From assembly GCA_000467715.1 (NCBI GenBank), contig AJFK01000087.1:1-64000 (forward strand): 64,000 bases of DNA, read 5' to 3'. Source of the DNA: Hysterium pulicare CBS 123377. Its lineage: Eukaryota; Ascomycota; Dothideomycetes; Hysteriales; Hysteriaceae. Of this stretch, positions 21,418 to 33,863 are shown one piece after another. Position 1 is the first letter of the stretch. The number at the start of each line of letters is the position of its first letter. Both the position numbers and the translations under genes were made by a program. The notes below the pieces were generated by a model. It was not told where the DNA came from and did not search any database. It worked only from the letters and a program-made list of their open reading frames with translations.

Positions 21418-24400
21418 CTAAATTCCCAGCTGGTATCAAGACCTCGTAATCAGATCAAGATCGATTATTCTAGTCTTATTGCAAACGGCTTTAGGCTTAT
21501 AACGGAACAAACGCCGGCCTTTTACAGGCCGATTGGCGAAATCTTAGACTTGCGGCGTTCTCCCGTTTTAAGCATCCTGCAATTCATTGATGATCCTTCA
21601 TCCGGATTCTTTGTCTTCATTCGTATCGAGGACGGCCACGTGTATGCCAAGGCACAGGGACACCTGGTCAGTGTTTGGGCCAATCTAAAGGAAAAGATGG
21701 AAAGAGAAATAAAAAAGAAAGCAAGGAGACCTGACTGACTACTGTGAGCTCAACAGGTCCACGCTGGAGGAATACATAGCACAAAGCATTCTACGACATC
21801 ATCACGTATAAAGTTACTAGCCATACCTTATGCAGAACATCACTTCCGAACGCACACCGCCTTCGCTTCAAAAGAGCTTGATAGAGAACATCCGAGCCGA
21901 GATATCCGCGTCCGTCGAAATAGCGTGAATAGGGTGTATCTACGACCCACGAGTAGCATTCTTGACACCTACATCTTCTCCCCTCGAGCAGTTCCTAACA
22001 TCCAGGGTGGTCGTAGACGGCGCTCGTGGAGATGGCTTCAGTAACGCTCTCAGACCACCTTAGATGAAGTCACGAACGAGCCATCGAACTACCTAGCCAT
22101 GGTGATGGTTTTATGCGAGAAGCAGTGCGCGAGAAGCCCCGCGATGTAACGCTAAAGGTTTGGAAGTCAAAAGCTCGAATGATTATGACTGTGGTAGAGT
22201 AAGACATATGATCTCAAAGGCGGAGTTGGGTCGAGATGAAAGGTCTTGACGGGAGTCCAAGCCATGTCCGAATACATGCGATGGGGAATTTTCCTGGGAT
22301 GGACGAAATGGAATTGTCATCTCCGCGATGACAGATTTCGATGGCAGTTTCTCCGGTGAGGAACGTCATCTTCCAGCCGCCATGGCTGAACCCGACGTCA
22401 AAGGTCGTCGGCGGCTGGGTCTTTGATTTCACCTCCACTAAGTGAAAATCGCTGGAAAAACTTAAAGCCTCCGTGTGGATACAAGTTTGAGCGTATTAGC
22501 TTCGGAGCTGACGGCCTGATAAATGCGGACCCCGGGGTGAAGACGTAAGCTTTGTGCTACCGAAGGCAAAATGGGAATATTTCCGAGAGCGAGGCTCTGA
22601 GATGTACGTATTGATGGGAGTAGCTTAAAGAAATTGCGAATCTTATCCAACAGGAAATTCATATCGTGTTCTTGCGTAGACGGCGAAGTTTTTGTTTCGA
22701 GTGAAGGAGCTCTGCTCCACAAGGGGCAGCTTATGTCGTGTCTGAGCGTTTGGGTAATATCTCCGACATCTATTCCGGAGTAAAGTGAGACAGAACTTAC
22801 TTGGGGATCTTAGAATGATGTGAAGCGTCATTTGTGGGTATTTACCAAGCTTGACGTGCTTTGCAAACCATAGTTACGAAGCTTTTATTGAAAAGGAAGA
22901 CATGTCTTGTAGACTGCCACGAATGATGCAACCCAACGCGGTGAGTTGAGACTGCCTCGGCATCGGATAGTTGAGGCTTCGAAACCTATCTTCAAGTCCG
23001 TTCAGGATCTGAGTGTGGCTGCATAGTGCATGTCGTCTGACAGTTGACAGCGGATCGTGCCGCGCTGCTGTATACCCGTCGATTGCCCCGCATGTGCCAG
23101 TGGCATTTCTCTGAGTGGAACTGCCGCGATCGCAAGGTCGAAGATTCGAGTTACGCTGACATGTTGGTGGCCAAGGTCCGGAAGTCTCGGTCATGTCCTG
23201 GAGAAGCACGAGGTGGGTGCAGAATTGAATTGTGGCTTGGTCACACGGTTACACCGTGGCCAATTGCGGGTATGAGTGCAGAAGGCTTGGCGATGGGATT
23301 TGTAAGGGATAGAGAGGTCCTTTGAAAAAAGCAAGAAATGAACAGAGAAAGTAGGTCAGTCAGGGTCACGCGACATGAAGGATATACCAGTGACTTAAGC
23401 TTGAGAAGCAAGCAGGTTGCATAGGGAAAACGAAAGTGAACATAAACGACACAAGATATGCACATCCTTGAAACCTTCGAGTCGAGTGGTCATGACTTGA
23501 GGAGAGGATATGAGGTAGATCTCCGAAGGCGTGCCATAGATACGATCTGACAGCTCTTTGGTGCAATTCTGTAAAGTCGTGTCCCTCTCGAGTGGAAGCG
23601 TGTCGTCAGGATAAAGAGGCGTTCGGGACATTGTTGAACCAGTAGCATCAAGACAGAGTGGCTTGCCTACCTCTTGGAAGACTCGAGGGTTGAGCGGAGG
23701 ATGTCTCAACCCGTATGTGGCCATGGGCTCTCGTCGTAAGCGTCGTGAGACACTGAGGGGAAGCAGTTGACAACTACTGCCTGTTCGTCCATTGGAAAGC
23801 AAAAACAATCCGAACATTTCCGGAAGAGGGAATTTTCGGAGACGGGTGAAAGTAGTCGTACGAGTGGAGAAGATCCTGTTGATAAATAAAGTCATTGGAG
23901 GACATCAATAAAGAGTGAGAAAAATCACAGCCGTAATGTGAAAATGCCCCTTTGCGGTATATATTGCGATGAAAATAGACTTAGGAGCCTTTCTAGTTGA
24001 CCTCCATGTATTTGCGTCTGGGTAAGTTGAGGATGCGACAGCAAGGAATGGCAGGTGACGATTGTCAACTGTCAGGCATGTCAACCGCGGAGGCGCGATC
24101 AATCGTTTGAGAAAATTTGAATACGGGAGAAGGGGTTAGAAGCCTCCTTTTCGCTGCAAAGCCCTTCGTAGTGAATTGTGGAGCAGAGATCCACGAGCCA
24201 AGGGTGAGTCTGCAAGATCCCAGGGGGTGCCAAATTCTCCCGACTCTGTGGATCGTGGACCGAACCACCCCGCAGGAATAGGATACGTTATCGATTGGCA
24301 GTTATCGATAGCGTTGTCCAGATGAACCCATTATTTGGAACATGTCGAGAAATCCGCAATGCAGCTGAACGCCTGCCTGGCAATGCGGCAGCTAATTCTC

Positions 24401-26076
24401 TCCCGAGTCAGACATGCAGGACTCGATGTGGAGCCTCGGTTCCAGTTTGTCTCAACATCAAAGTCTGGTTCGCCATAGAGATAGCTTTGCGCGTCTGAAA
24501 AACTCTTATAAATCGAGGGTTTCACTTGATTAGTACATGCGCGAGGCCCATCTTGACGAAATGGTTGCAGGTGAGGCGAAATGTTGTCTGCGCAATCAAG
24601 CATGGTGGTGGAAAGTAACCTTCTAAGATTGTGTGCTATGCCATGGTTTAAATGTGATGCTACGTAAAATCTCCGTGGACGAGCAAAAGAAAAGTGACAC
24701 TGCCGGTAATTGCGCACATTTCGGAAGTGTGCCCAACAAGGAAGTTGATCGGATGTGATTGCGGAGAGGCACGCACGTAGCAGGATGAATGTCGCACTGC
24801 TGAAGGCTTCTGCAGCTCGCACGTTGACGAATACAAGCCTTTCGGCCAGCACTCTTTGGTGTGACAGCGAGACTTGCCAGCATCCGAAGCGCGCGAGAAG
24901 ACGGTCGTGCCAGTTGCAAAGGCACACGTCTTGGCTGGTCGACTGGCTCTAGAACCAGGTTGCGGGGTGGCTCCCACCACACAGGCCGAGATGAAGGGTC
25001 GACCGGCTTAGCGTGTTTCTGCTTTTAGTTTCGTTTCCCCTGAAGACCGTCCACACATCCCCGCGCCGATCTCTTGCCTCTAGTGTTTCCCACCAACCAA
25101 AGCTGCTGTGTTGCGCCATACCGTCAACCTGAGGCACGGAAGCTTTTCCAAGTGCTGAGGACCCCTGCATTAATTGGCCTTAATCAAAGATCAAACAACC
25201 ACCAAGGAAACTTTACGGGTCTTCATCACCACGCCGGAGAGTGGGGAGAAGAGGCGCTGTCTCGCTGCTTCAGCTTCTTTTTGTTGAATCCAATTCTACC
25301 ATGGTAGAGATGCCGCTTCGACAGATGCCAAACACAGCTGGGCAAAGGGTGAGTGCCTTTGTTTACTCTCCTGAAAATGCCTTTGTGATGCAGATTGAGC
25401 ATGCCTCTGCGCGAACATGAGAAGTATTCCTTTGTGCAAAGTAACCCGTCCTAGGTAGCGCGGAGATGAGGTGTCAAATTGCCCGCATCCTCCCCTCCCA
25501 TCTCGTCCCTGCTGTCATTTCGCCCGCTGCCGTGTCCCGACCTGTGCGTCATGCGATGAGATCCGGGTGAAGTGTTTCAAGTCCAGCGCCCGCTCCCGCT
25601 AGCCCAGTCCACGATTCTTCGCTTAATCTTAGCCCTGTACTTCTCCATAAGACCGCCCGACTGCCCTGTAACTCCCACCTCTTCGTCTTTGATCACCACA
25701 TTCCTTTGTTGATCTACCCTTCTTCTTGTGCAAGCCTTTGTCTTCACAACGACTGTCTCTCGTTTTCTTCCTTCCTTTATACACACTCTTTTGTTTCACC
25801 GAGTACGCCTCAGTCGTACTCTGACAGCTCGTTTCCCTCAGTGAGGTCAAGTCAAGCAACTACGTAGGTGACCTCCGTAGCCATGAACACCATTCCCCTG
25901 TCCTTCTCTTGTTGATATAAACTGGCCCTCACGGCTCACCCTTCGATCTTCATGACCTTCTGGAAGTGTCAGCCTTAACGTGTTTTCTTTAGTTTTTCTG
26001 TATCCCACTTCACCGGCGATCCGAGATCCCGCACATCAACACGTAAACAAGTCAAAGACTCCTTCAGCAATCCAAG
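21418..26076. other. Long gene-free stretch, 4.7 kb
   Basis: No supported gene is seen. Open frames up to 198 codons (24331-24927 minus, 23395-23895 minus) occur in overlapping frames on both strands without hallmark residues or plausible splice partners. No transposon ends, long terminal repeats or strong AT drop typical of RIP were noticed by eye. The 5' exon of the 20-21 kb hypothetical gene may lie in the left few hundred bases. The right end (about 25.5-26.07 kb) is the promoter and leader of the CAP gene. Confidence 0.5.
25916..25921 (+). promoter_or_regulatory. Candidate TATA box of the CAP-protein gene
   Basis: TATAAA lies 156 bases before the ATG at 26077, in a CT-rich surrounding that resembles a fungal promoter. 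Position fits a leader of roughly 120 bases. No transcript data support it. Confidence 0.35.
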
Positions 26077-27160
26077 ATGCGATCCACTCTTCTTCTCACT
26101 GCCGCTTTGGCCATGGGTGCCATCGCTGGTCCCATTCGCAACCGTCAAGGCGTTTACACCGAGGTCGACTGGGTCGATGTCACCGTTACGGAATATGTGA
26201 CAGCAACTGGTCCTTACGTGCCTGCCCAGACTCCTTCTGCGGCTTCCCTTGCTGCGGCAGAGGCATCGTCAGTTAGTAGCCACAAGCATGGTCACCACCA
26301 TTCGCACTCCTCGTACGTCCAGCCAGCCAGCTCCGCCCCGGCTACTTCGGCTCCAGCAAGCTCGGCTCCAGCATCTTCTGCACCAGCATCTTCCGCGCCA
26401 GTAGTGTCTTCCGCACCAGTGGTCTCTTCTGCTACCCCTCCGGTTTCATCGGTAGTGAATACGCCAGCGCCTTCTTCAACCGTAGCAGCCTACACTAGCT
26501 CTGCACCAGCTCCTGTGTCTTCCTCCTCTTCTGGTGGAGCTGCCGGTCCCGACCACGTCACTGGAGATGCTGAGGGTGACATCACGTCCGGTACGGATTA
26601 CCAGAACATTGTGCTGTTTCACCACAACGTTCACCGTGTCAATCATTCGGCTCCTCAGTTGACCTGGAATGAATCGCTGGCTTCGGCTGCCTATGATTGG
26701 GGTTCCCAGTGCAAATTTCAACATAACTCGTAAGTGAATCCCTGCTCATATACTCATCGTGAAGGCTAACTGTTTTCTAGCGCTGGCCAAAATCTCGCTG
26801 CTAGCGCTCCGAATGCCAATGTCTCTGCTCAGATCAGTGACAGTTGGTACAACAATGAGATCGAGAACTACAACCCTTACTATGGCCAAGACTCGCCCAG
26901 CGGTGATCTTGAGCTTTACGGCCATGCTACTCAAGTCATCTGGCAGGATACTTTGACCGTTGGATGTGCCACTGTTGACTGCCGCAGCAAGTCTCTCGGA
27001 ATGTGGTATACTGTTTGCAACTACTACCCCTTCGGTAAGCCTTTGTCCCGCAATATGTCTTGATGAACCTTAACTGACTATTCTAGGCAATGTTTCTCCT
27101 CTCTGGGGCAAGAACTTGGTCAAGGGTGAGGGTGCTCCTGTCGCCAGCTGGACTGCCTAG
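26077..27160 (+). CDS. Secreted CAP/SCP (PR-1-like) protein
   Basis: The gene has three exons (26077-26729, 26781-27034, 27087-27160), encoding 326 residues. A signal peptide (MRSTLLLTAALAMGAIAG) comes first. A Ser/Ala/Pro/Thr-rich linker follows (about 60-165), with a His-rich patch HKHGHHHSHSS. The CAP domain fills about 175-310: FHHNVHRVNHSAPQLTW, CKFQHNSAGQNL, the signature GHATQVIW and YTVCNYYPFGN. The paired His and Glu of the CAP cavity appear to be kept (H in FHHN, E in DLELYG, H in GHATQ). Fungal CAP proteins are secreted, and some bind sterols or fatty acids or act during host contact. Ser/Thr-rich linkers of this type are usually O-glycosylated and may tie the protein to the cell wall. 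The first intron lies inside the domain at a phase-2 Ser codon. Confidence 0.93.
26329..26450 (+). repeat. Imperfect SAPAS-coding tandem repeats in the CAP gene linker
   Basis: Short units of about 15 bases, reading (T/A)SSAP or SAPAS / SAPVVSS, are repeated about eight times. They make the mucin-like linker. Length could vary between strains. Confidence 0.75.
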
Positions 27161-28498
27161 ACGGCCACGTGCTATCCAACCAATGCATATAGCGTGGCAT
27201 CTCTAGTCTTCCCTCAAAACTTCTTGCATTATGAGCATCGTTTGCGTGGATATGTCGGGCTGCCGGTCAACGAGACATTCGTTTGCATGATTGGGGACTC
27301 TGTTCAAAAATTCGGTTTCATGTTTCAACTTCCCATACCGTCTGATATGTCCTGTACATGATCAGTCAGATGCTGGGCTTCAATTCTGTGTCAATACTTA
27401 CGATAGTAGCCTCGATAGGCGGGCTTGGGGACCTTCACTTCTTCCCCTCATGCGGAATCAAAAAATTATGATGGATCATATTTTCGTACCAATGCACGTG
27501 TTCAATTTCCGCATCGTCTTCTTGCCTGTGAGGCCCAATGCGACACAAGTCGGGTTTCTGGGGTCGTTCATAGTTCAGAGCGAAGGGTTCACGAGCTCCT
27601 GAAGTATGACGAAGCACGGAAGAGGGTAAGTACGGAGTGACAATGGAGGTGGTTGGTTTCTCATTCCAGAGGCATCGTCCACTTAAAGTTCAATCTCGAA
27701 CTCGACTGCGCCTCCTTAGCCGCTTACTTGACACTGATTTGGCATTATCCCAGCATATACGTTCCCATAATTCGCATTGTTGGTTTATTAAGATGGCAGA
27801 TTTCCTACTGGCTGGTTTTGCGTCAATGCGCAGTCAACGAAGCGCTTGGGTCCACCCAAGACCCGCGCCGCACGAACTCTTGAGTTCGATTCTTTCCAAC
27901 TTTCCTTCAACGACAACCTATCAAACTTTTAGTCGCCGCAAATTCAACGAGGTAACTAATGGCCGCGCGATAATAAATTGGAGGCTATTCCAATTTTGTG
28001 AGCATGGCTTCATGAGTTCTTACATTTTGGAAGGTTTTGATCGATCAAGAATTATGGAACAAGCTAACTACATAACTGCACAGCCTCTTCCCGAGTCGAT
28101 GGCTACTTTAATATCAAACGGTTCGAGGAGTTCTATTTCGACCAACGTAATTTCGATGCCTCACCCCATATTTGCGCGACCGACAGTATAGGAAAAGGCA
28201 AGTCTCATTTCGGAGTACGACGAACTGGACTGGTCCTCTTTCTTGGGTGGAGAATCATTAACTTTTAAAAGAAAACTCGAAGTTAGCTGCGGAAGTAAAA
28301 ACTCCCGATACTATATCATGCAAAGAGCCGCTGGGGCTGGTTTCAGGACCCGCTTGGCTAATCAATTTCCATTGCTGTGCCGCACAGCGTCCTCACAGCA
28401 TCATCGTTAAGAACTCTCCGTATGCATCATGGAAATGTCAATTGTTTATTCTATCATCCTTCCGTTTGTTTTATTTACGGTGCATTTTGCGTTTTGTC
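27161..28498. other. Intergenic, no supported gene
   Basis: This 1.34 kb holds one longer open frame on the plus strand (27637-28191), but it overlaps another phase and shows no known pattern. The right end would carry the promoter of the membrane-protein gene. Confidence 0.5.
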
Positions 28499-30724
28499 AT
28501 GAATATCGATTTCGGCCCTACATATGATGTAGATCAACCAACGTCAACACATGAGAGCCTGAACGATCATGCAGAGCGTCTCCTACCCCCGCTACCAACT
28601 GCACATGAAGTGATATACAAGCAATATTTCGATAACAAGTCGAAACCAATTATAAAGGAGTTGCAATCAGGAGTTCCTAGATGGCCTCAAAAGCCCCAGC
28701 CACTGCGTCGGGGAGGACCCCTCTCGGCATTAAGTTGCGTTGGAGATGCGCTCACGATCATGGTATCCTGCCTCTTTTTCGTCTTTGGTGCTTTTGTTGT
28801 GAGCTTTGATGGACTGCCAATATCGAAAGTCCCGCATTTGGCGCTTCTTCAGGATGCCGCCCGCTATGTAAGTATGTCCAACAAAAAGTTTCCCATTGCG
28901 CTTCAACCACCACTGTCACGTCTATTTTTGAGCTCGGGAAAGAGATGTGGTAGATTGGGTAGCTTTGATATGTTCCCTCATGCTACCCATCGATTCTATT
29001 TTATGTGGAAGAGATTTCCGTTCATCTTCTAGTCACGAAATATGAAGCTACTATGAAATCAGACAAATGCTGATCCTTCATAGGGACCAACGGTCTTCCC
29101 CATTCTATTTTCGGCAATCGTAGGCCAGGCAATGCGCGCAATCGCTCACTGGAGGCTTGAGAACGGCGAACGAATGAAAGTACTCGACCAGCTCCTCGGA
29201 AGTACAGGCATCTTCGCGACCATCGTCACTCAACTCAAATTTCGAAACATAGGATTCGTGGGAGCTGCACTGATCGTCCTCTGGATTCTATCTCCAATTG
29301 GCGGCCAAGCTTCTCTGCGGGTTTTGGATTACGGAACACTGACAACAATATCGCCCCTTACGATGCACTATCTGGACCTTAACTCTACGTACCAACCGGG
29401 AGATATTGGTGCTGATGGAGTTCCTGATGGCCAATCGGCTTCGACTGTCGCGAACGCGCTGTATAGCGCTTCGTTATTGACTCCATTGGATGTCAAGCTC
29501 TCTCCAACGGACACTTGGGGCAACATCAAGGTACCCATGATCGAGCGGCTTTCGAATCTGACCAAGGATGGGGAAGGTTGGATGGAGATAGGTGCCGGCG
29601 AAACCGTTTACTCTTCACTAATCGGAATACCAATGTCTGCGGCCTCGTCAGAGAACAACACGACCTTCAAGTTCGAAACTTCCTACTGGATTCTCGACTG
29701 TCCCGTTCTCGAAAGACCAGAAAGTGGCTTCATCAAGCTCCCCGGAATCGGCAACAACTCACTGGGCCTACCAGGCTGGGTGACGGCACTATCTCTATCA
29801 TGGGCTCTAACGACCCTCCGCGAATTCCAAAAACCGACTGACACCAATCTCACCTCCCGAAAACTCTACTGGTCAAGCTACGACGACGACATGAAAATGA
29901 CGTATGCAGAATGCACCCTAAACACCAGCTACGTCGAACTCTCCGCCTCCTGCATCGGAGAAAACTGCTCCGCAACACACATGCGCCTCTCCACCCTCCC
30001 GCACCCCCCTCCCCAATTCACCCTCCTCGACCCCGACGCAAGCACCCTGGTCCCCTACATCCGAGACTTCTTCAACGCCATCGGCGGCAACGACTACAAG
30101 CCCACAGCCACGCAACGCTACTTCAGCACCCCAGCCTCCCCCTTCACCAACACGCCCTCCGGCCTCGCGCTCTACAAACTCGCCAACACCGACTTTGCCG
30201 ACGCGCTGGCGCAGTTGCTGAATAGCTACTGGCTCGCAAGCGTGGGTCTCGCTCTCGTTTCGTCGGGGATTGCGACGGCGGGCGATGGCTTCAATGGTTC
30301 TGAAGCTGTGGATTTGAAGGAGGGGACGAGGGCGCTGGTGGCGGATGCGAGCGGCTCTAGATCCGTCGCCGTGCTTAGATGTCGGCGGGTTTGGCTCGCG
30401 GCCCTCTTCATCTCCACCGCTTCCATGTTCCTCGCCGGCTGCTTTGGCCTCGTTCTGGAATTCACGCGGCGCGCTCCGAGTCTTGATCTTAATATCTCGT
30501 CGCTTACGAGGGATAATCCGTATATCCATCTGCCTGTTGGCGGTAGTACTCTCGACTCCATCGATCGGAGCCGGTTACTTCAGGATGTGAAGATCAGGTT
30601 CGGAGATGTGAGGGTTGTTGGGGAGGGGGTGGGGTATATTGCTATTGCATCTTGTGAGGGGAAGGGAGGAGGGGGGAGTGTGAGGAGGTTGAGGGAATTG
30701 GATAGGGGGAGGTTGTATGCTTGA
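28499..30724 (+). CDS. Large fungal integral membrane protein, function unknown
   Basis: The gene has two exons (28499-28867, 29084-30724), encoding 669 residues. The start is the first ATG (MNIDFGPT). The intron is 216 nt with a GTAAGT donor. The pattern is one common in Pezizomycotina: a cytosolic N-terminus, a first membrane span (ALTIMVSCLFFVFGAFVVSF), then FPILFSAIVGQAMRAIAHWRLENGERMKVLDQLLGSTG, a second span ending in the conserved WILSPIGGQASLR, a long extracytoplasmic region with many N-glycosylation sites and paired Cys, and a last span (LAALFISTASMFLAGCFGLVL). Family members are uncharacterised. The strongly GC-skewed stretch 29.9-30.5 kb creates long antisense frames, which are not genes. 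The tail is rich in Gly and Arg. Confidence 0.85.
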
Positions 30725-31253
30725 TTTTTGGGATGGGTTGGTTGGAGTGCGTTTGGGACTAGAGTATGATTTATATTCGTGATTTCGGACCCTTATCTCC
30801 AATTCAATATACTCAGACTCTACGGTTCAAAAATGGCTTTAGCTACTCTAGTTCCTCCAGGCTTCTCGCCGAATTCTAGTGGTCTATGAAGGATAGTAGC
30901 CAGGAAGAAGGATGGGCTAGAACGACATCTTTTGGTCACCTCTGCGGTATTGTACTTCATTCACTGTCATTTGAAAAGGACTACGCCTGCAATGGTCTAT
31001 CTATAAAAAGTTTCCAGATTCCCTTTGAGGAGAGTGTTGAGAGTTGATAACCACCTAGCGCATAATGTATCCAAGAACTCCAACCTCCTCTACTACGATG
31101 CCCAACTGAAACGTGATAGCGTAAGATTATCGATGTTGCAAGCATGTTTCCTAGTCTATGCTGTCTTCTGCTTCAACATCGCGTGGAAGTTCTTGCCCTT
31201 GAAACTGGAGGATAGATTAGCTGGGTTCTGACTAGAATACGATGAAAGTCATA
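30725..31253. other. Convergent spacer, no gene seen
   Basis: This 529-base gap lies between the membrane protein and the P450 3' end. Nothing coding is supported. Confidence 0.5.
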
Positions 31254-32926
31254 CTAGACCAATAAGAGATCAATCCACTCCATATCCGCATCCGATGTGT
31301 CGTGAATGGAGATATGAAAGCGTCTGAAGAGATTGGAGAGCAGTAGGTAGAACTCGGTCCAAGCAAGACTGCAGTATAGAATTAGCTCCGTGACCGATAT
31401 AGCTGATGGAAGTCAAACATACTCCTTTCCAAGACATTGACGAGTTCCGCGTTGGAAAGAGGTCATGTATCTGTCAAGCTTTGCCGAGTCTGGCTCTAGC
31501 CACCTCTCGGGTTTGAACTTCTTCGGTTCGGACCAGACGCTTTCGTGGCGGTTGAGGAGATAGATGGAGGTGTTTAGAGCGGTCTACTCTTGAGTCAACG
31601 CGGCTTGAGGGAGACTTGAAGATTGGTGCTTACGCCGCCAGGTACAGTCTTCCCATACATCTGATATCCTTCTGGGGGAACGAGTCGAGGGAGCCTTCCA
31701 GGGAGTGGACTACTAAACCTCAAGATCTCCTTGATAGTGGCAGTCTAAGATCATTAGCTTCCATATCGTAAAGGGTAAAATATGGACGGATCTTACTAGA
31801 TAGGGCAGGTTTTTGGCAGTGTCGTAATTCAGACCATCAGCAAGAGTTGGGAAAGCAGTATGGAGCTCGTTCTCGAGACGCTTGTATATTTCGGTATTTC
31901 GGCAGATCTGATATATTCCAATGATCATTGCGTCGGATGTAGTATCGTTCCCAGCGGATAGAAGCATGATGACCTCGTCGCCCAGCTGATCGGGACTCAG
32001 CACGCTATGGTCCTTTGCGGACTTGGGGTCAACAAGCATGTCAATGACCACGGACTTGCTCTCTTCGGAAGTGGCTTTCCCCTTTGCAAGATAGTCATTG
32101 ATCAGGTCCACGCATTTCTGCATAGCGGTTAGTGGCAAAGCTCACTAAGCTCACGGGCATAGGATCATTTGGATGCACGGACCTCTTTGAGGATCATGAT
32201 TGGGATGGGAAACACCGCTTTGGACAGCCAGTCGGGTAGATTCAACGAGAAGATAGTCAGGTTGGGAAATGCAGTTGCCGTCCAACCCATTTCGAAAGCA
32301 GAGTGTAGGTACTCAATGAACTGGTTCTTGAAATCTGGGTCATCCAAACACCCAACCGAGCGTCCGAGAACGATCTTGGATATGATGTCCATGGTGAATG
32401 CTTTAGAGGATGCATTGATGTTGACCGGCTTTGAGTCTTTTGCAAAGCCCTCGTACCTCTTCATTAACATGTCTACTTTTCCTTGTATCATTGGCACTAG
32501 TTCCTGAATGCGTGTAGGCGAAAATGCAGGCGTCAAGACCTGGCGTCTTATGCGATGCCCTACAGGATCTGTGTATCCAATCGAAGTATTGGGGAAAGTG
32601 ATGAAGTTGTAGAACTTGGGATCTTTGACAAACCTTGACCCCACCTTGGTCATGTCCTGGAAGACTTCGGGATCGTTGATATGGAGGTCATTTGGTCCAA
32701 TACGCACAACAGGTCCATGTTTCTGGTGTTGTCGTTCGATTTCAAAGAGCAACTCGCCATTGTGGTGAAAGTTCCAATACCACTCGTACCACGGAGCTGA
32801 GACGGCGGCGACGATGGAACCCGGATAGCCGGAAAGAGGGTGGAAGAAAAGTCTATAGACGGCGCGCAAGAGCCAGTATACCAGATATACCGCACAGGAC
32901 AACAGAATAGATTTGATAATATTCAT
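31254..32926 (-). CDS. Cytochrome P450 monooxygenase, microsomal, pisatin-demethylase-like group
   Basis: The gene has five exons (32926-32183, 32117-31797, 31744-31634, 31583-31423, 31368-31254), encoding 483 residues. An N-terminal membrane anchor (IIKSILLSCAVYLVYWLL) precedes the proline hinge HPLSGYPG. Helix I carries AGNDTTSDA (about 298-306), helix K has KEILR, the PERW motif is FKPERW, and the haem loop is FQRGTRQCLGK with the axial Cys at about 442. All key P450 elements are present, so the enzyme is probably active. The first intron uses an unusual GTCCGT donor. Related fungal P450s oxidise plant phenolics or secondary metabolites; the substrate is unknown. It is divergently transcribed from the secreted FAD oxidase, which suggests joint control. 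Confidence 0.93.
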
Positions 32927-33863
32927 CGTGAAGCCCGTATAGTTGAGGAAGCAAAGATGAAGGTCAAAAAAGTTGGGTGTTGACTAATGACGCAACGACA
33001 GCGCAGAAGTTGAGGTAAGGATTCAAAGCAACAGCTAGCAATGCTTCATGCAGCCTTCCGTTTCATGGCGTTCTGGGTGGTAGCTGCCTCGGGGGCTGAC
33101 TTCGTATGTCCCAACACAATTTCATAGCTAAAGAAGGATGTTTTACGGGTTTGGAACGCTGGATTAATTTCATTGGTGCAAGGGCCAGTTGGCGGCGGCG
33201 GCGATGTCGATGCAGCTAAACTAGCCCCCATAGCCCATCGACAGGGCAGCGCCGGGCAACGATGGACAAAGCTTGTGGAGCCCGGCCACATTCCAGGATA
33301 TAAATATTTGGGGGCTGAGTCTGCGCGACATGCTCCACTCATCTGCCCTCTTTGCTCCCCGTTGTGGACTGCCTCCTGCAGCCCAGGTCAGCAAAAGCCC
33401 GGATCTAACAGTTTCTGCCAAGGGCGCCTGGCAACGTCCGCCATCGTCGTGTCACCCTGAATCAAGCCTCATCACCTAGTCTTGATCCAGGGCCGCAAGC
33501 CGCACGGATGTCAGGTTTCTGGAGATTCCGTCGGTGCTAAGCTCCGGCCTTCGCGTCCTTCCTTCTTTCTCTGCATGTTGATTTCAGTTATGAAATGAGG
33601 CTACAGCAAATGAACACAGCCCGGTCTTGCTCGTGCACCCTATGGCCCGCCCAAGACGGATCAAAATAGCACCCAGGGGTGCTTATTTCCTATCTCATAT
33701 CATGAGAGCGGGTTGACAATAATTTCCTATACCCTTCTCCGTTGTTACATTTCTTTCCTTCTCTGAGTGATACCCACGCAATACCAAAAAGCATTTCTGC
33801 TGTTGATTTTCTTCTTGATCTCACAATCACATTCTTTTAAACTTTCCTACTAGACTCTACATC
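32927..33863. promoter_or_regulatory. Bidirectional promoter region between P450 and FAD-oxidase genes
   Basis: This 937-base gap separates two head-to-head redox genes. The side next to the oxidase is CT-rich (33730-33790), typical of fungal leaders. No transcription-factor site was identified with confidence. Overlapping open frames at 33046-33480 are not supported as genes. Confidence 0.5.

Noticed and set aside
23395-23895. 166-codon minus-strand frame in the long gene-free stretch
   Set aside because: It has no conserved motif, signal peptide or adjoining exon, and its composition is like neighbouring non-coding frames.
27637-28191. 184-codon plus-strand frame after the CAP gene
   Set aside because: It has no recognisable motif and overlaps a second open frame.
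29918-30529. 203-codon minus-strand frame opposite the large membrane-protein gene
   Set aside because: It is an Arg/Gly-rich antisense shadow produced by strong codon bias in the real plus-strand exon.
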